A stretch of 64,000 nt of DNA from Epilithonimonas zeae (lineage in GTDB: Bacteria; Bacteroidota; Bacteroidia; Flavobacteriales; Weeksellaceae). The DNA is taken from contig NZ_FSRK01000003.1 in the NCBI RefSeq assembly GCF_900141765.1, forward strand, positions 310,001-374,000. Reading direction: 5' to 3'. Below, one piece after another: positions 34,547 to 42,958 of the stretch. The number at the start of each line of letters is the position of its first letter. The first letter of the stretch is position 1. The translations under genes were made by a program, and so were the position numbers. The notes beneath the pieces are model-generated. The model had not been told where the DNA came from, made no database searches, and saw only the letters and a list, made by a program, of their open reading frames with translations.

Positions 34547-35472
34547 TACAATTTTTGTTTTAGATTTTCGATTTGTTGGTACATTTTGTTGAAAAACAGT
34601 TTTCTATCTCTGTTTCCAGCTGTGTTCAGAGATTTACAGTTCTTAATTTGATGTTGAAAATAGTTCAACGTTTCTTTACAGGTTTTTGAATCATTCATTA
34701 GCAGATAACCAAACATATTGCAAGGAATCGCCAACGTCGATTGTTGCCCGTTATTAATAAAAATATCATTGGAAAGATGAACCAATTCGTTTTGATAAAT
34801 TTGAAAACGAGAATTTGTTTCGGTTTTATTTTCGATATAATGAATCAAATCATCCAGTTCTGAAAGAATTTTTACAGCATCTTCTTTTTTGAGAAGTCCA
34901 ATTTCAAAATAGAACGAAATCTGCAAAAGAATGCTGGAAATTGTCATATCATTCCATAATTCTATTACATTTTGTTCTTCGTAAATCTCTCTCAGAATTT
35001 TTGTTTTTGAATTAAATTGTTGTGGCTGAAAATCCTGAAACGGAATGAAAACCTGTTTAGAATTCAGAAGATTCATCCAAACATAAATTTTGAATCTCGA
35101 CAAAAGCGTATCCGAAACCGTATAAAAAAACGGAATATCCTTCGCCGAATAATAAATCACAGAATCTTCTGAAAAAGTGATTGAACTTAAAATATCCAAA
35201 GTGTTATCAAAAAACGAATGCAAATCCTCAGTTTTACTAACTGCTTTTGTCTTTTTCACCAAAAGATTATCGCTATTTTCAAGGAATCTATCCAAAGAAA
35301 CATTGTAGAACTTAGCTAATTGCAGGCTTTCGTCCAGAGAAAATTTAGACTTCATCGATGTTCTTCGATGCGATGCGTCGTAGCTTATGTTGAGGACATT
35401 CGCTAACTCGTCATTCAGAGATTTGTCCCCGATTTTGTTTCTGATTTCTTTCAATAAAAGTTCCTGATACAC
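34546..35472 (-). CDS. Helix-turn-helix protein with large helical C-terminal part, 308 aa
   Basis: Residues ~8-65 resemble an XRE/BetR-like DNA-binding domain (LNDELANVLNISYDASHRRTSM, LAKFYNVSLDRFL). The remaining ~240 residues are helical and contain aromatic-rich segments such as SVIYYSAKDIPFFYTVSD, with no motif I recognise. It may sense a ligand or bind a partner protein. The start is GTG at 35472. It is fused by stop-start overlap to the araC-type gene, so two regulators are made from one message, which is unusual enough to note. Confidence 0.7.
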   Translation of the reverse strand: MYQELLLKEIRNKIGDKSLNDELANVLNISYDASHRRTSMKSKFSLDESLQLAKFYNVSLDRFLENSDNLLVKKTKAVSKTEDLHSFFDNTLDILSSITFSEDSVIYYSAKDIPFFYTVSDTLLSRFKIYVWMNLLNSKQVFIPFQDFQPQQFNSKTKILREIYEEQNVIELWNDMTISSILLQISFYFEIGLLKKEDAVKILSELDDLIHYIENKTETNSRFQIYQNELVHLSNDIFINNGQQSTLAIPCNMFGYLLMNDSKTCKETLNYFQHQIKNCKSLNTAGNRDRKLFFNKMYQQIENLKQKL

Positions 35473-35487
35473 TTTTTGCGATTTTCA

Positions 35488-35495
35488 CAAATTTA
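35488..35495 (-). promoter_or_regulatory. -7 element of the HTH-AraC gene pair
   Basis: TAAATTTG on the minus strand, 15 bases before the GTG at 35472. Confidence 0.5.
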
Positions 35496-35520
35496 TAAAA
35501 AATATTAATTCTTTTCCGCA

Positions 35521-35551
35521 TTGAGAAACTTTGATTTCAGAAATAATTTTG
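35521..35551 (+). promoter_or_regulatory. Promoter of the lipoprotein-phosphotransferase operon
   Basis: TTG at 35521-35523, 20 bases, then TAATTTTG at 35544-35551: a full match to the Bacteroidota pattern. It lies inside the false N-terminal extension of the lipoprotein reading frame, which supports the start at 35576. Confidence 0.65.
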
Positions 35552-35575
35552 AATTATAATTTAAAATTCAAGAAA

Positions 35576-36130
35576 ATGAAAAAATTAGTTTTATTGTTCC
35601 TTGTTGTACTATTGAATACAAATTGCGCAGGTTTTAAAAACCCTACTGGAAGCGGAAGTTTCAATAAAAATAACTTGAGCGAAATTGACGGAACTTACAA
35701 AAACATTTCTTCTTCTGGAACAGAAACTCTCACCGAAGTTTTTGATAGAGATACCAATATATTTGCTTTTCTCAAAGGTGGGGATAATAAATATGACAAG
35801 ATAAAAGATGTGAAATTAATATTGAAAATAATTAACAATAAAAGGCTGAATGTCAAAATTATCGATTCTGATAATCTATTGTTTGACAAAAATCTGAAAG
35901 TAAAATTAAAAAAAGATGGTTTCTTGTATTTAAGAGAAAAACAATTTATGATTGAAGGAATTCCATTTGTTGCTGGAGGTTGGAATGTTCAAAAGTCTTG
36001 TTTTACAATAGACAAAAATCATAATTTACAAGTTCAGCTCAACTATTTTTTCTATATGGCAATTTTAGTTGTAATAGGCGATGCTAAAACAACTAATTCT
36101 TATTTTACTTTTGAAAAAACAATAAATTGA
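35576..36130 (+). CDS. Predicted lipoprotein of unknown function, 184 aa
   Basis: I do not recognise the family. A lipoprotein-type signal (LVLLFLVVLLNTNCAG) ends in Cys 17, although the residues before the Cys are not a textbook lipobox. The mature part is beta-rich with Lys and Asn (GSFNKNNLSEIDGTYKN), and contains no conserved catalytic pattern I can see. The ATG at 35576 starts the signal peptide; the reading frame is open 45 bases further upstream but that stretch holds the promoter. The phosphotransferase gene starts two bases after its stop. Confidence 0.65.
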   Translation: MKKLVLLFLVVLLNTNCAGFKNPTGSGSFNKNNLSEIDGTYKNISSSGTETLTEVFDRDTNIFAFLKGGDNKYDKIKDVKLILKIINNKRLNVKIIDSDNLLFDKNLKVKLKKDGFLYLREKQFMIEGIPFVAGGWNVQKSCFTIDKNHNLQVQLNYFFYMAILVVIGDAKTTNSYFTFEKTIN

Positions 36131-36132
36131 TT

Positions 36133-36732
36133 ATGAAAGCAATCCCCTATTTATTAATCTTATTAAGATTCCTTTCAGCAATCGCCATTCTATATTTAGG
36201 ATATTTTGTTGGCGAAACATCAAGAACTCTGATTTTAATTCTAATGTATTTTGGATTACTAACTGATATTTTTGACGGAATCATTGCACGCAAAGTTGGA
36301 GTTTCATCCGAAAAATTGAGAAGATTGGACAGTCAAACCGATTTGATTTTCTGGCTGGCAATCGGATTTGCAACGTATTGGCTGAATTCAGAAATCATAA
36401 AAGACCATTGGAAAAGTATTTCTCTGATTTTTGGAATGGAAGCTCTGTGTTACATTATCAGTTTTTGGAAATTCAGGAAAGAAACTTGTACACACGCTTG
36501 GCTTTCCAAACTTTGGGGATTAAGTCTGTTAATTGCTTTTACTTTTTTGATAGGTTTCAGTACAGCCAACTGGGCATTTTATCTATGTTTGATTCTTGGC
36601 TTAATTTCTCATATCGATGTTATTTTAATCATTTTGATTTTACCGAAATGGCAATTCGATGTTCCAAGTTCTTATCACGCTTGGAAAATTCGAAATGGAA
36701 AAGCGTTGAAAAAATCGGTTTTATTGAATTGA
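36133..36732 (+). CDS. CDP-alcohol phosphatidyltransferase family membrane protein, 199 aa
   Basis: Transfers a phosphoalcohol from a CDP-alcohol to an acceptor, as in phospholipid synthesis; polytopic, with about six helices. The family motif is readable at about residues 45-70: D-IF-DG-II-AR, then KVGVSSEK, then L where the Gly should be, RRL, D, SQT, D. So all acidic metal ligands are present but the conserved Gly is replaced by Leu. The ATG at 36133 is preferred to a TTG at 36127. It begins two bases after the lipoprotein gene, so the two are likely one operon. The lipid substrate is unknown. Confidence 0.82.
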   Translation: MKAIPYLLILLRFLSAIAILYLGYFVGETSRTLILILMYFGLLTDIFDGIIARKVGVSSEKLRRLDSQTDLIFWLAIGFATYWLNSEIIKDHWKSISLIFGMEALCYIISFWKFRKETCTHAWLSKLWGLSLLIAFTFLIGFSTANWAFYLCLILGLISHIDVILIILILPKWQFDVPSSYHAWKIRNGKALKKSVLLN

Positions 36733-36788
36733 TTTGACATAAAACATAGAAAGTCCAAATGTAATTAAGGACTTACCTCGATTTTTCC

Positions 36789-36796
36789 TAAATTTG
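36789..36796 (+). promoter_or_regulatory. -7 element of asnS
   Basis: TAAATTTG, 47 bases before the ATG. No -33 TTG at correct spacing was seen. Confidence 0.5.
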
Positions 36797-36843
36797 CACT
36801 CACTTAATTTTAAAACAGAAACTTTCCAAAAGTTTATACTAAA

Positions 36844-38292
36844 ATGAAAAGACAAACGATTAAAGACCTATTGGCAGATTACAAAAAAGTATTACATCAC
36901 GACATTACCGTACAAGGTTGGGTAAGAACGTTCCGTGCAAACCGCTTTATTGCGCTAAATGATGGTTCTACGATTAATAATTTGCAAATCGTTGTTGATT
37001 TTGAGAATTTTGACGAACAAATAATAAACAAAATAAGCACGGCTTCTTCACTGAAAATCGTTGGAGAAGTTGTAGAAAGTCAAGGTGCTGGACAAGCGGT
37101 GGAGATTGTGGCTAAAAAAATCACTATTTTAGGAGATAACTTCACAGAAGACAGAGACAAAACGATTCTTCAGCCAAAAAAACACTCATTGGAAACTTTG
37201 AGAGAGCAGGCGCATTTGAGATTCAGAACCAATTTGTTTGGTGCCGTTTTCAGAGTGCGTCACGCTGTGAGTTTTGCGGTTCATCAATTCTTCAATCAAA
37301 ATCAGTTTTTCTACATCAACACTCCTATTGTAACCGGAGCTGATGCAGAAGGCGCTGGCGAAATGTTCGGCGTTACCAACTTTGACCTTAATAATATCCC
37401 GAAAAACGAAGACGGAGAAATCGATTTTTCTGCAGATTTTTTTGGCAAGAAAACTAACTTAACAGTTTCGGGACAATTGGAAGGCGAAACAGCAGCAATG
37501 GGATTGGGAAGAATTTATACTTTCGGACCAACTTTCCGTGCAGAAAACTCCAATACAACGCGTCACTTAGCTGAGTTCTGGATGATTGAGCCGGAAGTTG
37601 CTTTCAATAATTTGGAAGACAACATCGATTTGGCAGAAGACTTCTTGAAATATGTGATTAAATATGTTTTAGATAACTGCAAAGATGATTTGGATTTCTT
37701 AAACAATCGTTTCGCAGAAGAGCAAAAATCAAAACCAGAAAAAGAAAGAGCAAAAGAAGGTCTTATCGAGAAGCTGGAAAATGTGATTGCAAAAAGATTC
37801 AAGAGAGTTTCTTATACAGAAGCAATTGAAATCTTGTTAAATTCTAAAGAAAATAAAAAAGGAAAATTCCAATATCCAATCGAAGAATGGGGTGCAGATT
37901 TGCAGTCTGAACACGAGAGATTCTTGGTTGAAAAACATTTTGAAAGCCCAGTTGTTTTGTTTGATTATCCGAAAGAAATCAAAGCTTTCTATATGAAACT
38001 GAACGATGACAACAAAACTGTTGCTGCAATGGACGTTCTTTTCCCTGGAATCGGAGAAATAATCGGCGGTTCTGAAAGAGAAGCAAGATTGGATGTTCTG
38101 AAAACAAAAATGGCAGAAATGCACGTTGACGAGCACGAACTTTGGTGGTATCTTGACACAAGAAAATTCGGTTCTGTGCCGCACGCTGGATTTGGATTAG
38201 GATTGGAAAGATTAGTTCTTTTTGTAACAGGAATGACAAACATCAGAGATGTGATTCCTTTCCCAAGGACTCCGAAAAATGCAGAATTTTAA
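36844..38292 (+). CDS. asnS: Asparaginyl-tRNA synthetase, 482 aa
   Basis: A class IIb aminoacyl-tRNA synthetase that charges tRNA-Asn with asparagine. The N-terminal OB-fold anticodon-binding domain ([20 protein letters not shown]) covers about 18-110. The class II catalytic core has motif 2-like [21 protein letters not shown] near residue 230 and motif 3 [15 protein letters not shown] near residue 450. The [15 protein letters not shown] form separates AsnRS from AspRS. The length is slightly above E. coli AsnRS (466), owing to an insertion rich in Lys and Glu ([17 protein letters not shown]). A terminator follows. Confidence 0.96.
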   Translation: MKRQTIKDLLADYKKVLHHDITVQGWVRTFRANRFIALNDGSTINNLQIVVDFENFDEQIINKISTASSLKIVGEVVESQGAGQAVEIVAKKITILGDNFTEDRDKTILQPKKHSLETLREQAHLRFRTNLFGAVFRVRHAVSFAVHQFFNQNQFFYINTPIVTGADAEGAGEMFGVTNFDLNNIPKNEDGEIDFSADFFGKKTNLTVSGQLEGETAAMGLGRIYTFGPTFRAENSNTTRHLAEFWMIEPEVAFNNLEDNIDLAEDFLKYVIKYVLDNCKDDLDFLNNRFAEEQKSKPEKERAKEGLIEKLENVIAKRFKRVSYTEAIEILLNSKENKKGKFQYPIEEWGADLQSEHERFLVEKHFESPVVLFDYPKEIKAFYMKLNDDNKTVAAMDVLFPGIGEIIGGSEREARLDVLKTKMAEMHVDEHELWWYLDTRKFGSVPHAGFGLGLERLVLFVTGMTNIRDVIPFPRTPKNAEF

Positions 38293-38308
38293 ATTCAAAA
38301 AATATTCA

Positions 38309-38338
38309 AATCCCATTCTTATCGAGTGGGATTTTTTA
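38309..38338 (+). terminator. Intrinsic terminator of asnS
   Basis: AATCCCATTC (38309-38318) and GAGTGGGATT (38324-38333) pair with one G-U pair, followed by a T-run. Confidence 0.85.
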
Positions 38339-38368
38339 TTGATAAAAACTCAGAAAAATTAAATTCCA

Positions 38369-38376
38369 TAAATTTG
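38369..38376 (+). promoter_or_regulatory. -7 element of the M13 peptidase gene
   Basis: TAAATTTG, 21 bases before the ATG at 38398. Confidence 0.5.
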
Positions 38377-38397
38377 AAAGTATTAAAATAAATCTCA

Positions 38398-40479
38398 ATG
38401 AAAAAAATCAGTGTTTACATCTTGACTGTTGCAGCAACATTTTATTTGGAATCTTGCTCTACATCACAGAAAACCTCAGTAGAAGGACCGAAAAAAGAAG
38501 TAGAAGCGCCAAAGGAAATTAAAGAAGAAGGACTTAATATTTCTTATATGGACAAATCTGTAAGACCTCAGGATGATTTCTATAATTATGTTAATGGCGG
38601 CTGGATGAAAACTGCGGTGATTCCATCGGATAAGCCAAGCTGGGGTTCATTCAATGCTTTGAGAGAAGATGTGGATGTTGCTTCATTAGACATTTTGAAT
38701 AAAATTCTTTCGGAAAAATTTAGCTCTAATTCTGAAGGCGAAAAGATTCAGGCACTTTATGGAACTTTCATCGATTGGAATAAGAGAAATGCAGAAGGAA
38801 TCAATCCTATAAAATCTCAATTGACAAAAATCGATGCAATTAAAAATGTAAAAGATTTACAGAAATATCTGATAGAAGCAACGCCTTCCGGCGATAATCC
38901 TTTTTACGGATGGCGAGTTGGTGCGGACATGAAAAACTCTGTAATGAATGCTGTTTATCTTGGCGGTCCCAGTTTAGGTTTAGGTAAAGATTACTACCAA
39001 AAAGTGAACGACGCCAATACCAAAACACTAGCCGAATATAAAGGTTACGTTGCCAAACTAGAAACAGTTCTTGGAAATAAAACTCCTGACGCAACTGCTC
39101 AGCAAATTGTAGATTTCGAGAAAAAACTGGCTCAAGACCTTCTGACTCTGGAACAAGGCCGTGATGCTAATTTGCGTTACAATCCTAAAACTGTCGAGGA
39201 ATTAAAACCATTAGTAAAAAACATTAACCTTCCTGACTATCTGAAAACGGTTGGTGTCAACACAGACAAAGTCATCATCGGAGAATTAAAATATTATCAA
39301 AATATGGATTCCTGGATGACGGATAAAAATATTGGTCTCATCAAAGAATATATGAAGTATGACCTGTTGAACAACAATGCAGGAAATCTTAATAAGGATT
39401 TGGATAACATCCGTTTTGATTTTTATTCCAAATATTTGCAAGGTCAACAAGAGCAGCGTTCTATGGAAAAACGCGGGCTTGGCGTGATCAATAGTGTTTT
39501 GGGAGAAGCATTTGGAAAGCTTTATGTTGAGAAATATTTTCCGGCAGAGGCGAAACAAAAAATGGAAACTTATGTAGATTATATCAAAAAATCCTTCAAA
39601 TTACACATAGAAAATCTGGAATGGATGTCTCCTGTGACCAGAGAAAAAGCTTTGGAAAAGTTATCAAAATTCAAAGTGAAAATTGCATATCCTAACAAAT
39701 GGAAAGATTATTCTAAACTGAATTTGCAATTAGCATCCAACAACGGAACTTACTACAATAATCTTCAGAAAATCTCTGAATGGAGCTATGCTAAAAATCT
39801 TGATAAAATAGGAAAACCCGTCGATAAAACAGAATGGGGAATGTCGCCGCAAACGGTGAATGCTTATTATAGTTCTTCTAATAATGAGATTGTTTTCCCA
39901 GCTGCCATTTTACAACCTCCGTTTTTCAATTTCAATGCAGACCCTGCAGTTAACTTTGGCGGAATTGGCGGTGTTATCGGTCACGAGATTTCTCACGGAT
40001 TTGATGACAGCGGTTCGAGATTTGACGGCGATGGAAACTTAAATAACTGGTGGACGGAAAGTGACAGAAAAAACTTTGACGAAAAAGTGGGACAACTTGC
40101 AGCTCAATATGATAAATATGAGCCTGTGTCAGGAAGTTTTGTGAATGGAAAATTCACAAGTGGTGAAAATATTGGAGATTTAGGTGGAATTAATGTTGCT
40201 TATACCGCATTGCAAATGTATCTGAAAGACCACGGAAACCCAGGAGAAATCAGTGGTTTTACACAGGATCAAAGATTCTTTATGAGCTGGGCAACGGTTT
40301 GGAGAACCAAATCTACCGACAAGTATATGACCAATCAGGTAAAAACAGATCCACACTCGCCAGGTTATTACAGAAGTTTTGGGCCATTGGTGAATATGGA
40401 TGCATTCCAAAAAGCATTCGATATAAAACCTGGGGACAAATTATATGTTGCTCCGGAAAACAGAATAAAAATCTGGTAA
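38398..40479 (+). CDS. M13 family zinc metallopeptidase lipoprotein (PepO/neprilysin-like), 693 aa
   Basis: An oligopeptidase of the neprilysin family. A lipoprotein signal ends at LESC with Cys 19, followed by Lys/Glu-rich spacer. The N-terminal lobe begins at SVRPQDDFYNYVNGGWMK (about 54-72). The zinc site is intact: HExxH in VIGHEISHGFDDSG near residue 528, the third ligand in ENIGDLGGINVAY, plus NAYYSSSNNEIVFPA, which lines the substrate pocket. The length is near the usual ~680-700. No acidic export signal is present after the Cys, so it may act in the periplasm. Confidence 0.93.
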   Translation: MKKISVYILTVAATFYLESCSTSQKTSVEGPKKEVEAPKEIKEEGLNISYMDKSVRPQDDFYNYVNGGWMKTAVIPSDKPSWGSFNALREDVDVASLDILNKILSEKFSSNSEGEKIQALYGTFIDWNKRNAEGINPIKSQLTKIDAIKNVKDLQKYLIEATPSGDNPFYGWRVGADMKNSVMNAVYLGGPSLGLGKDYYQKVNDANTKTLAEYKGYVAKLETVLGNKTPDATAQQIVDFEKKLAQDLLTLEQGRDANLRYNPKTVEELKPLVKNINLPDYLKTVGVNTDKVIIGELKYYQNMDSWMTDKNIGLIKEYMKYDLLNNNAGNLNKDLDNIRFDFYSKYLQGQQEQRSMEKRGLGVINSVLGEAFGKLYVEKYFPAEAKQKMETYVDYIKKSFKLHIENLEWMSPVTREKALEKLSKFKVKIAYPNKWKDYSKLNLQLASNNGTYYNNLQKISEWSYAKNLDKIGKPVDKTEWGMSPQTVNAYYSSSNNEIVFPAAILQPPFFNFNADPAVNFGGIGGVIGHEISHGFDDSGSRFDGDGNLNNWWTESDRKNFDEKVGQLAAQYDKYEPVSGSFVNGKFTSGENIGDLGGINVAYTALQMYLKDHGNPGEISGFTQDQRFFMSWATVWRTKSTDKYMTNQVKTDPHSPGYYRSFGPLVNMDAFQKAFDIKPGDKLYVAPENRIKIW

Positions 40480-40491
40480 AAACCAAAGAAA

Positions 40492-40520
40492 AAACCTTCA
40501 GAAATTCTGAAGGTTTTTTT
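40492..40520 (+). terminator. Intrinsic terminator of the M13 peptidase gene
   Basis: AAACCTTCAGAA (40492-40503) pairs with TTCTGAAGGTTT (40505-40516) and a T-run follows. Confidence 0.88.
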
Positions 40521-40621
40521 ATGTTAAATATCATTCATCAAAAATCGTGCTAAACTTATTGTTTTTAAAAAATATTTTTCTAACTTCGTAAAGTTGACAT
40601 TAATCGACAAACACGAAAATT

Positions 40622-42091
40622 ATGCTAAAGCAAAATCTACAAATGCGACTTGGGCAAAAATTGGCCCCTCAACAGATCCAGTTGATGAAGTTGATCCAGC
40701 TTCATACGTTAGAATTTGAAGAAGAACTGGAAAGAGAATTGGAAGAAAATCCTGCTTTGGAAAAAGTTAACGAAGAGGAAAGCAAAGAAGACGACTACAC
40801 AGCCGCTGAAGAAGAATCTTACGAAAACGAAGGTACAGAAAGCATCGATACGGATTTTGACGTCAACGAATATCTATACGACGATGAACCAAATTACAAA
40901 ACCGCAAGCAGTAATTACTCTGCCGACGATGAAGAATTTGACAATCAATCGTTATTAACAGAGGGACAGTCACTTTACGACTATTTGTTGGAACAGATCA
41001 GACTTTCCAACGTAGACGACGAAGATCTAAAAATAGCAGAATATGTCATTGGAAACCTTGACACAGATGGCTATCTCAGAAGAGACGTAAAATCCATAGT
41101 AGATGACCTGGCTTTTTCTCAGGGAATTTATACCACTCAGGAAAAAGTAACCGACATTTTGGAAAACTATGTTCAAAAACTCGACCCGCCAGGTGTTGGA
41201 GCAAGAGATTTAAGAGAATGTCTTCTTTTACAGATTGAGAAAAAAGTAAGCTCTGATTCTGCAGTGATTTTGGCGGGAAACATTTTGAGAAATCAATTTG
41301 ATGCTTTGGCAAATAAGCATTACAACAAGATTCTTCAGAAATATGACATTGAAGAAGAAGATTTGAAAGAAGCTTTGGACGAAATTTCCAGATTATCTCC
41401 GAAAGTTGGTGGAAACTTTGATACGCAGACTATTACAATTAATCAAGAAATTATTCCTGATTTTGTAATTCAGGTTAAGGATAACCAAGTCATTCCAACA
41501 TTAAACAACAAAAATGCACCATCTCTTCGTGTTTCTGACGAGTATAAAGAGATACTCACAACTTATTCTCACGACAAAAAATCTGCAGAACACAAGCAGG
41601 CCGCACTATTCATCAAACAGAAATTAGATGCCGCAAAATGGTACATTGATGCGATCAATCAAAGACAAAACACTTTATTGCAAACCATTACAGCGATTGT
41701 GAAGCTTCAAAAAGAGTATTTTCTGACTGGTGATGAGAAGAATATCAAACCGATGATTCTTAAAGATGTTGCGGATATTACAGGATTCGATATTTCTACA
41801 ATTTCCAGAGTTGTAAAAAGTAAATACGCTGACACACCAAACGGAATTGTGTATTTAAAAAATCTTTTCTCCGACTCATTAACGAATGATGAAGGAGAGG
41901 AGGTTTCGACCAAGGAAATCAAAATGCACCTCCAAGAAGCAATTGATAAAGAAAACAAAAGAAAACCCTACACAGACGACGCTCTCGTGGGAATACTGAA
42001 AGAAAAAGGTTACAATATCGCAAGAAGAACGATTGCAAAATACCGTGAACAATTGAACATCCCAGTCGCAAGATTGAGAAAAGAATTATAA
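40622..42091 (+). CDS. rpoN: RNA polymerase sigma-54 factor, 489 aa
   Basis: The alternative sigma factor that needs AAA+ activators. Region I is the Gln/Leu-rich start (LGQKLAPQQIQLMKLIQLHT). Region II is strongly acidic (about 55-115, EEESKEDDYTAAEEESYENE). The core-binding and DNA-binding regions follow, with the helix-turn-helix around DVADITGFDISTISRVVKS and the RpoN box ARRTIAKYRE near the C-terminus. The length is normal. No sigma-54 activator gene lies in the window. A terminator follows directly. Confidence 0.96.
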   Translation: MLKQNLQMRLGQKLAPQQIQLMKLIQLHTLEFEEELERELEENPALEKVNEEESKEDDYTAAEEESYENEGTESIDTDFDVNEYLYDDEPNYKTASSNYSADDEEFDNQSLLTEGQSLYDYLLEQIRLSNVDDEDLKIAEYVIGNLDTDGYLRRDVKSIVDDLAFSQGIYTTQEKVTDILENYVQKLDPPGVGARDLRECLLLQIEKKVSSDSAVILAGNILRNQFDALANKHYNKILQKYDIEEEDLKEALDEISRLSPKVGGNFDTQTITINQEIIPDFVIQVKDNQVIPTLNNKNAPSLRVSDEYKEILTTYSHDKKSAEHKQAALFIKQKLDAAKWYIDAINQRQNTLLQTITAIVKLQKEYFLTGDEKNIKPMILKDVADITGFDISTISRVVKSKYADTPNGIVYLKNLFSDSLTNDEGEEVSTKEIKMHLQEAIDKENKRKPYTDDALVGILKEKGYNIARRTIAKYREQLNIPVARLRKEL

Positions 42092-42096
42092 AACAG

Positions 42097-42127
42097 AACC
42101 TCGGAATTATTTTTCGAGGTTTTTTAT
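42097..42127 (+). terminator. Intrinsic terminator of rpoN
   Basis: AACCTCG (42097-42103) pairs with CGAGGTT (42115-42121), then a T-run. Confidence 0.82.
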
Positions 42128-42251
42128 TGATATTTAAGATAGAATAATTATTAAAGTTGAAATATTGTTAACATTCCATTAAAGTTATTTAGAAAGATTA
42201 CAAACTGTATTTTTCTGACATTTCTCAATGTTATGTGATTCAACTATTTTC

Positions 42252-42259
42252 TAAATTTG
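42252..42259 (+). promoter_or_regulatory. -7 element of the sdhCAB operon
   Basis: TAAATTTG, 26 bases before the ATG at 42286. It lies inside the upstream extension of the sdhC reading frame, which argues against the earlier ATG at 42235. Confidence 0.6.
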
Positions 42260-42285
42260 TGAAAATTCAAAACAACAATAGAATT

Positions 42286-42945
42286 ATGGCAGGGATTACG
42301 TCTTCTATAGGCAGAAAATATGCTATGGCACTTTCAGCAATGTTCTTGCTGATTTTTTTGGTGATGCACTTATCCACCAATATGATTTCCATCTTTAGCG
42401 AAGACAGTTTCAACGCTGCTTCTCATTTTATGGGATACAATCCTGCGGTTCAGTTTCTGATGCAGCCCATCTTGATTTTTGCAGTTGTTTTCCATTTTGT
42501 AATGGGATTCGTTCTGGAAATCAGAAACAACAATGCAAGACCAGTGAAATATGCAATGAACCAAGGTTCTGCAAATTCTACTTGGATGTCCAGAAATATG
42601 TTAATTTCAGGTGCTGTGATTTTAGCATTTTTAGCTTTGCACTTTTACGATTTTTGGATTCCGGAAATCAGTTATAAGTATATCCAAGGAAACAATCCTG
42701 ATGAGTTGAGATATTGGGAAGAGCTGCACCACAAGTTCCACGATGTATGGAGAGTTGCTCTTTATGTTATTGCATTTGTATTGTTAGGTCTACACTTGGC
42801 ACACGGATTCCAGTCTTCTTTCCAATCTGTTGGAGCAAGACATCCAAAGTACACACCTTTTATCAAAGCTTTCGGAAACTGGTATTCTGTTATCATTCCG
42901 GTAGGTTTCATCATCATCGCAATTTATCACTTCGTTACTCAATAA
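42286..42945 (+). CDS. sdhC: Succinate dehydrogenase/fumarate reductase cytochrome b subunit, 219 aa
   Basis: The membrane anchor that holds haem and passes electrons to quinone. Five transmembrane helices are predicted (about 14-32, 60-85, 105-125, 155-175, 190-210). His residues in MHLSTNMIS, FHFVMGF, LHFYDFW and GLHLAHGFQSSFQ are candidates for haem ligands. This is the single-anchor (type B) form found in Bacteroidota, with no separate sdhD. The ATG at 42286 is used because a -7 element precedes it. sdhA follows 13 bases later. Confidence 0.92.
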   Translation: MAGITSSIGRKYAMALSAMFLLIFLVMHLSTNMISIFSEDSFNAASHFMGYNPAVQFLMQPILIFAVVFHFVMGFVLEIRNNNARPVKYAMNQGSANSTWMSRNMLISGAVILAFLALHFYDFWIPEISYKYIQGNNPDELRYWEELHHKFHDVWRVALYVIAFVLLGLHLAHGFQSSFQSVGARHPKYTPFIKAFGNWYSVIIPVGFIIIAIYHFVTQ

Positions 42946-42958
42946 TAAAAAGTAAATT

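Noticed and set aside
35521-35575. Longer N-terminus of the lipoprotein
   Set aside because: The extension contains the promoter and lacks signal-peptide character, which begins at the ATG at 35576.
36378-36737. 119-codon frame overlapping the phosphotransferase gene in another phase
   Set aside because: It lies inside a well-conserved gene and shows no recognisable features of its own.
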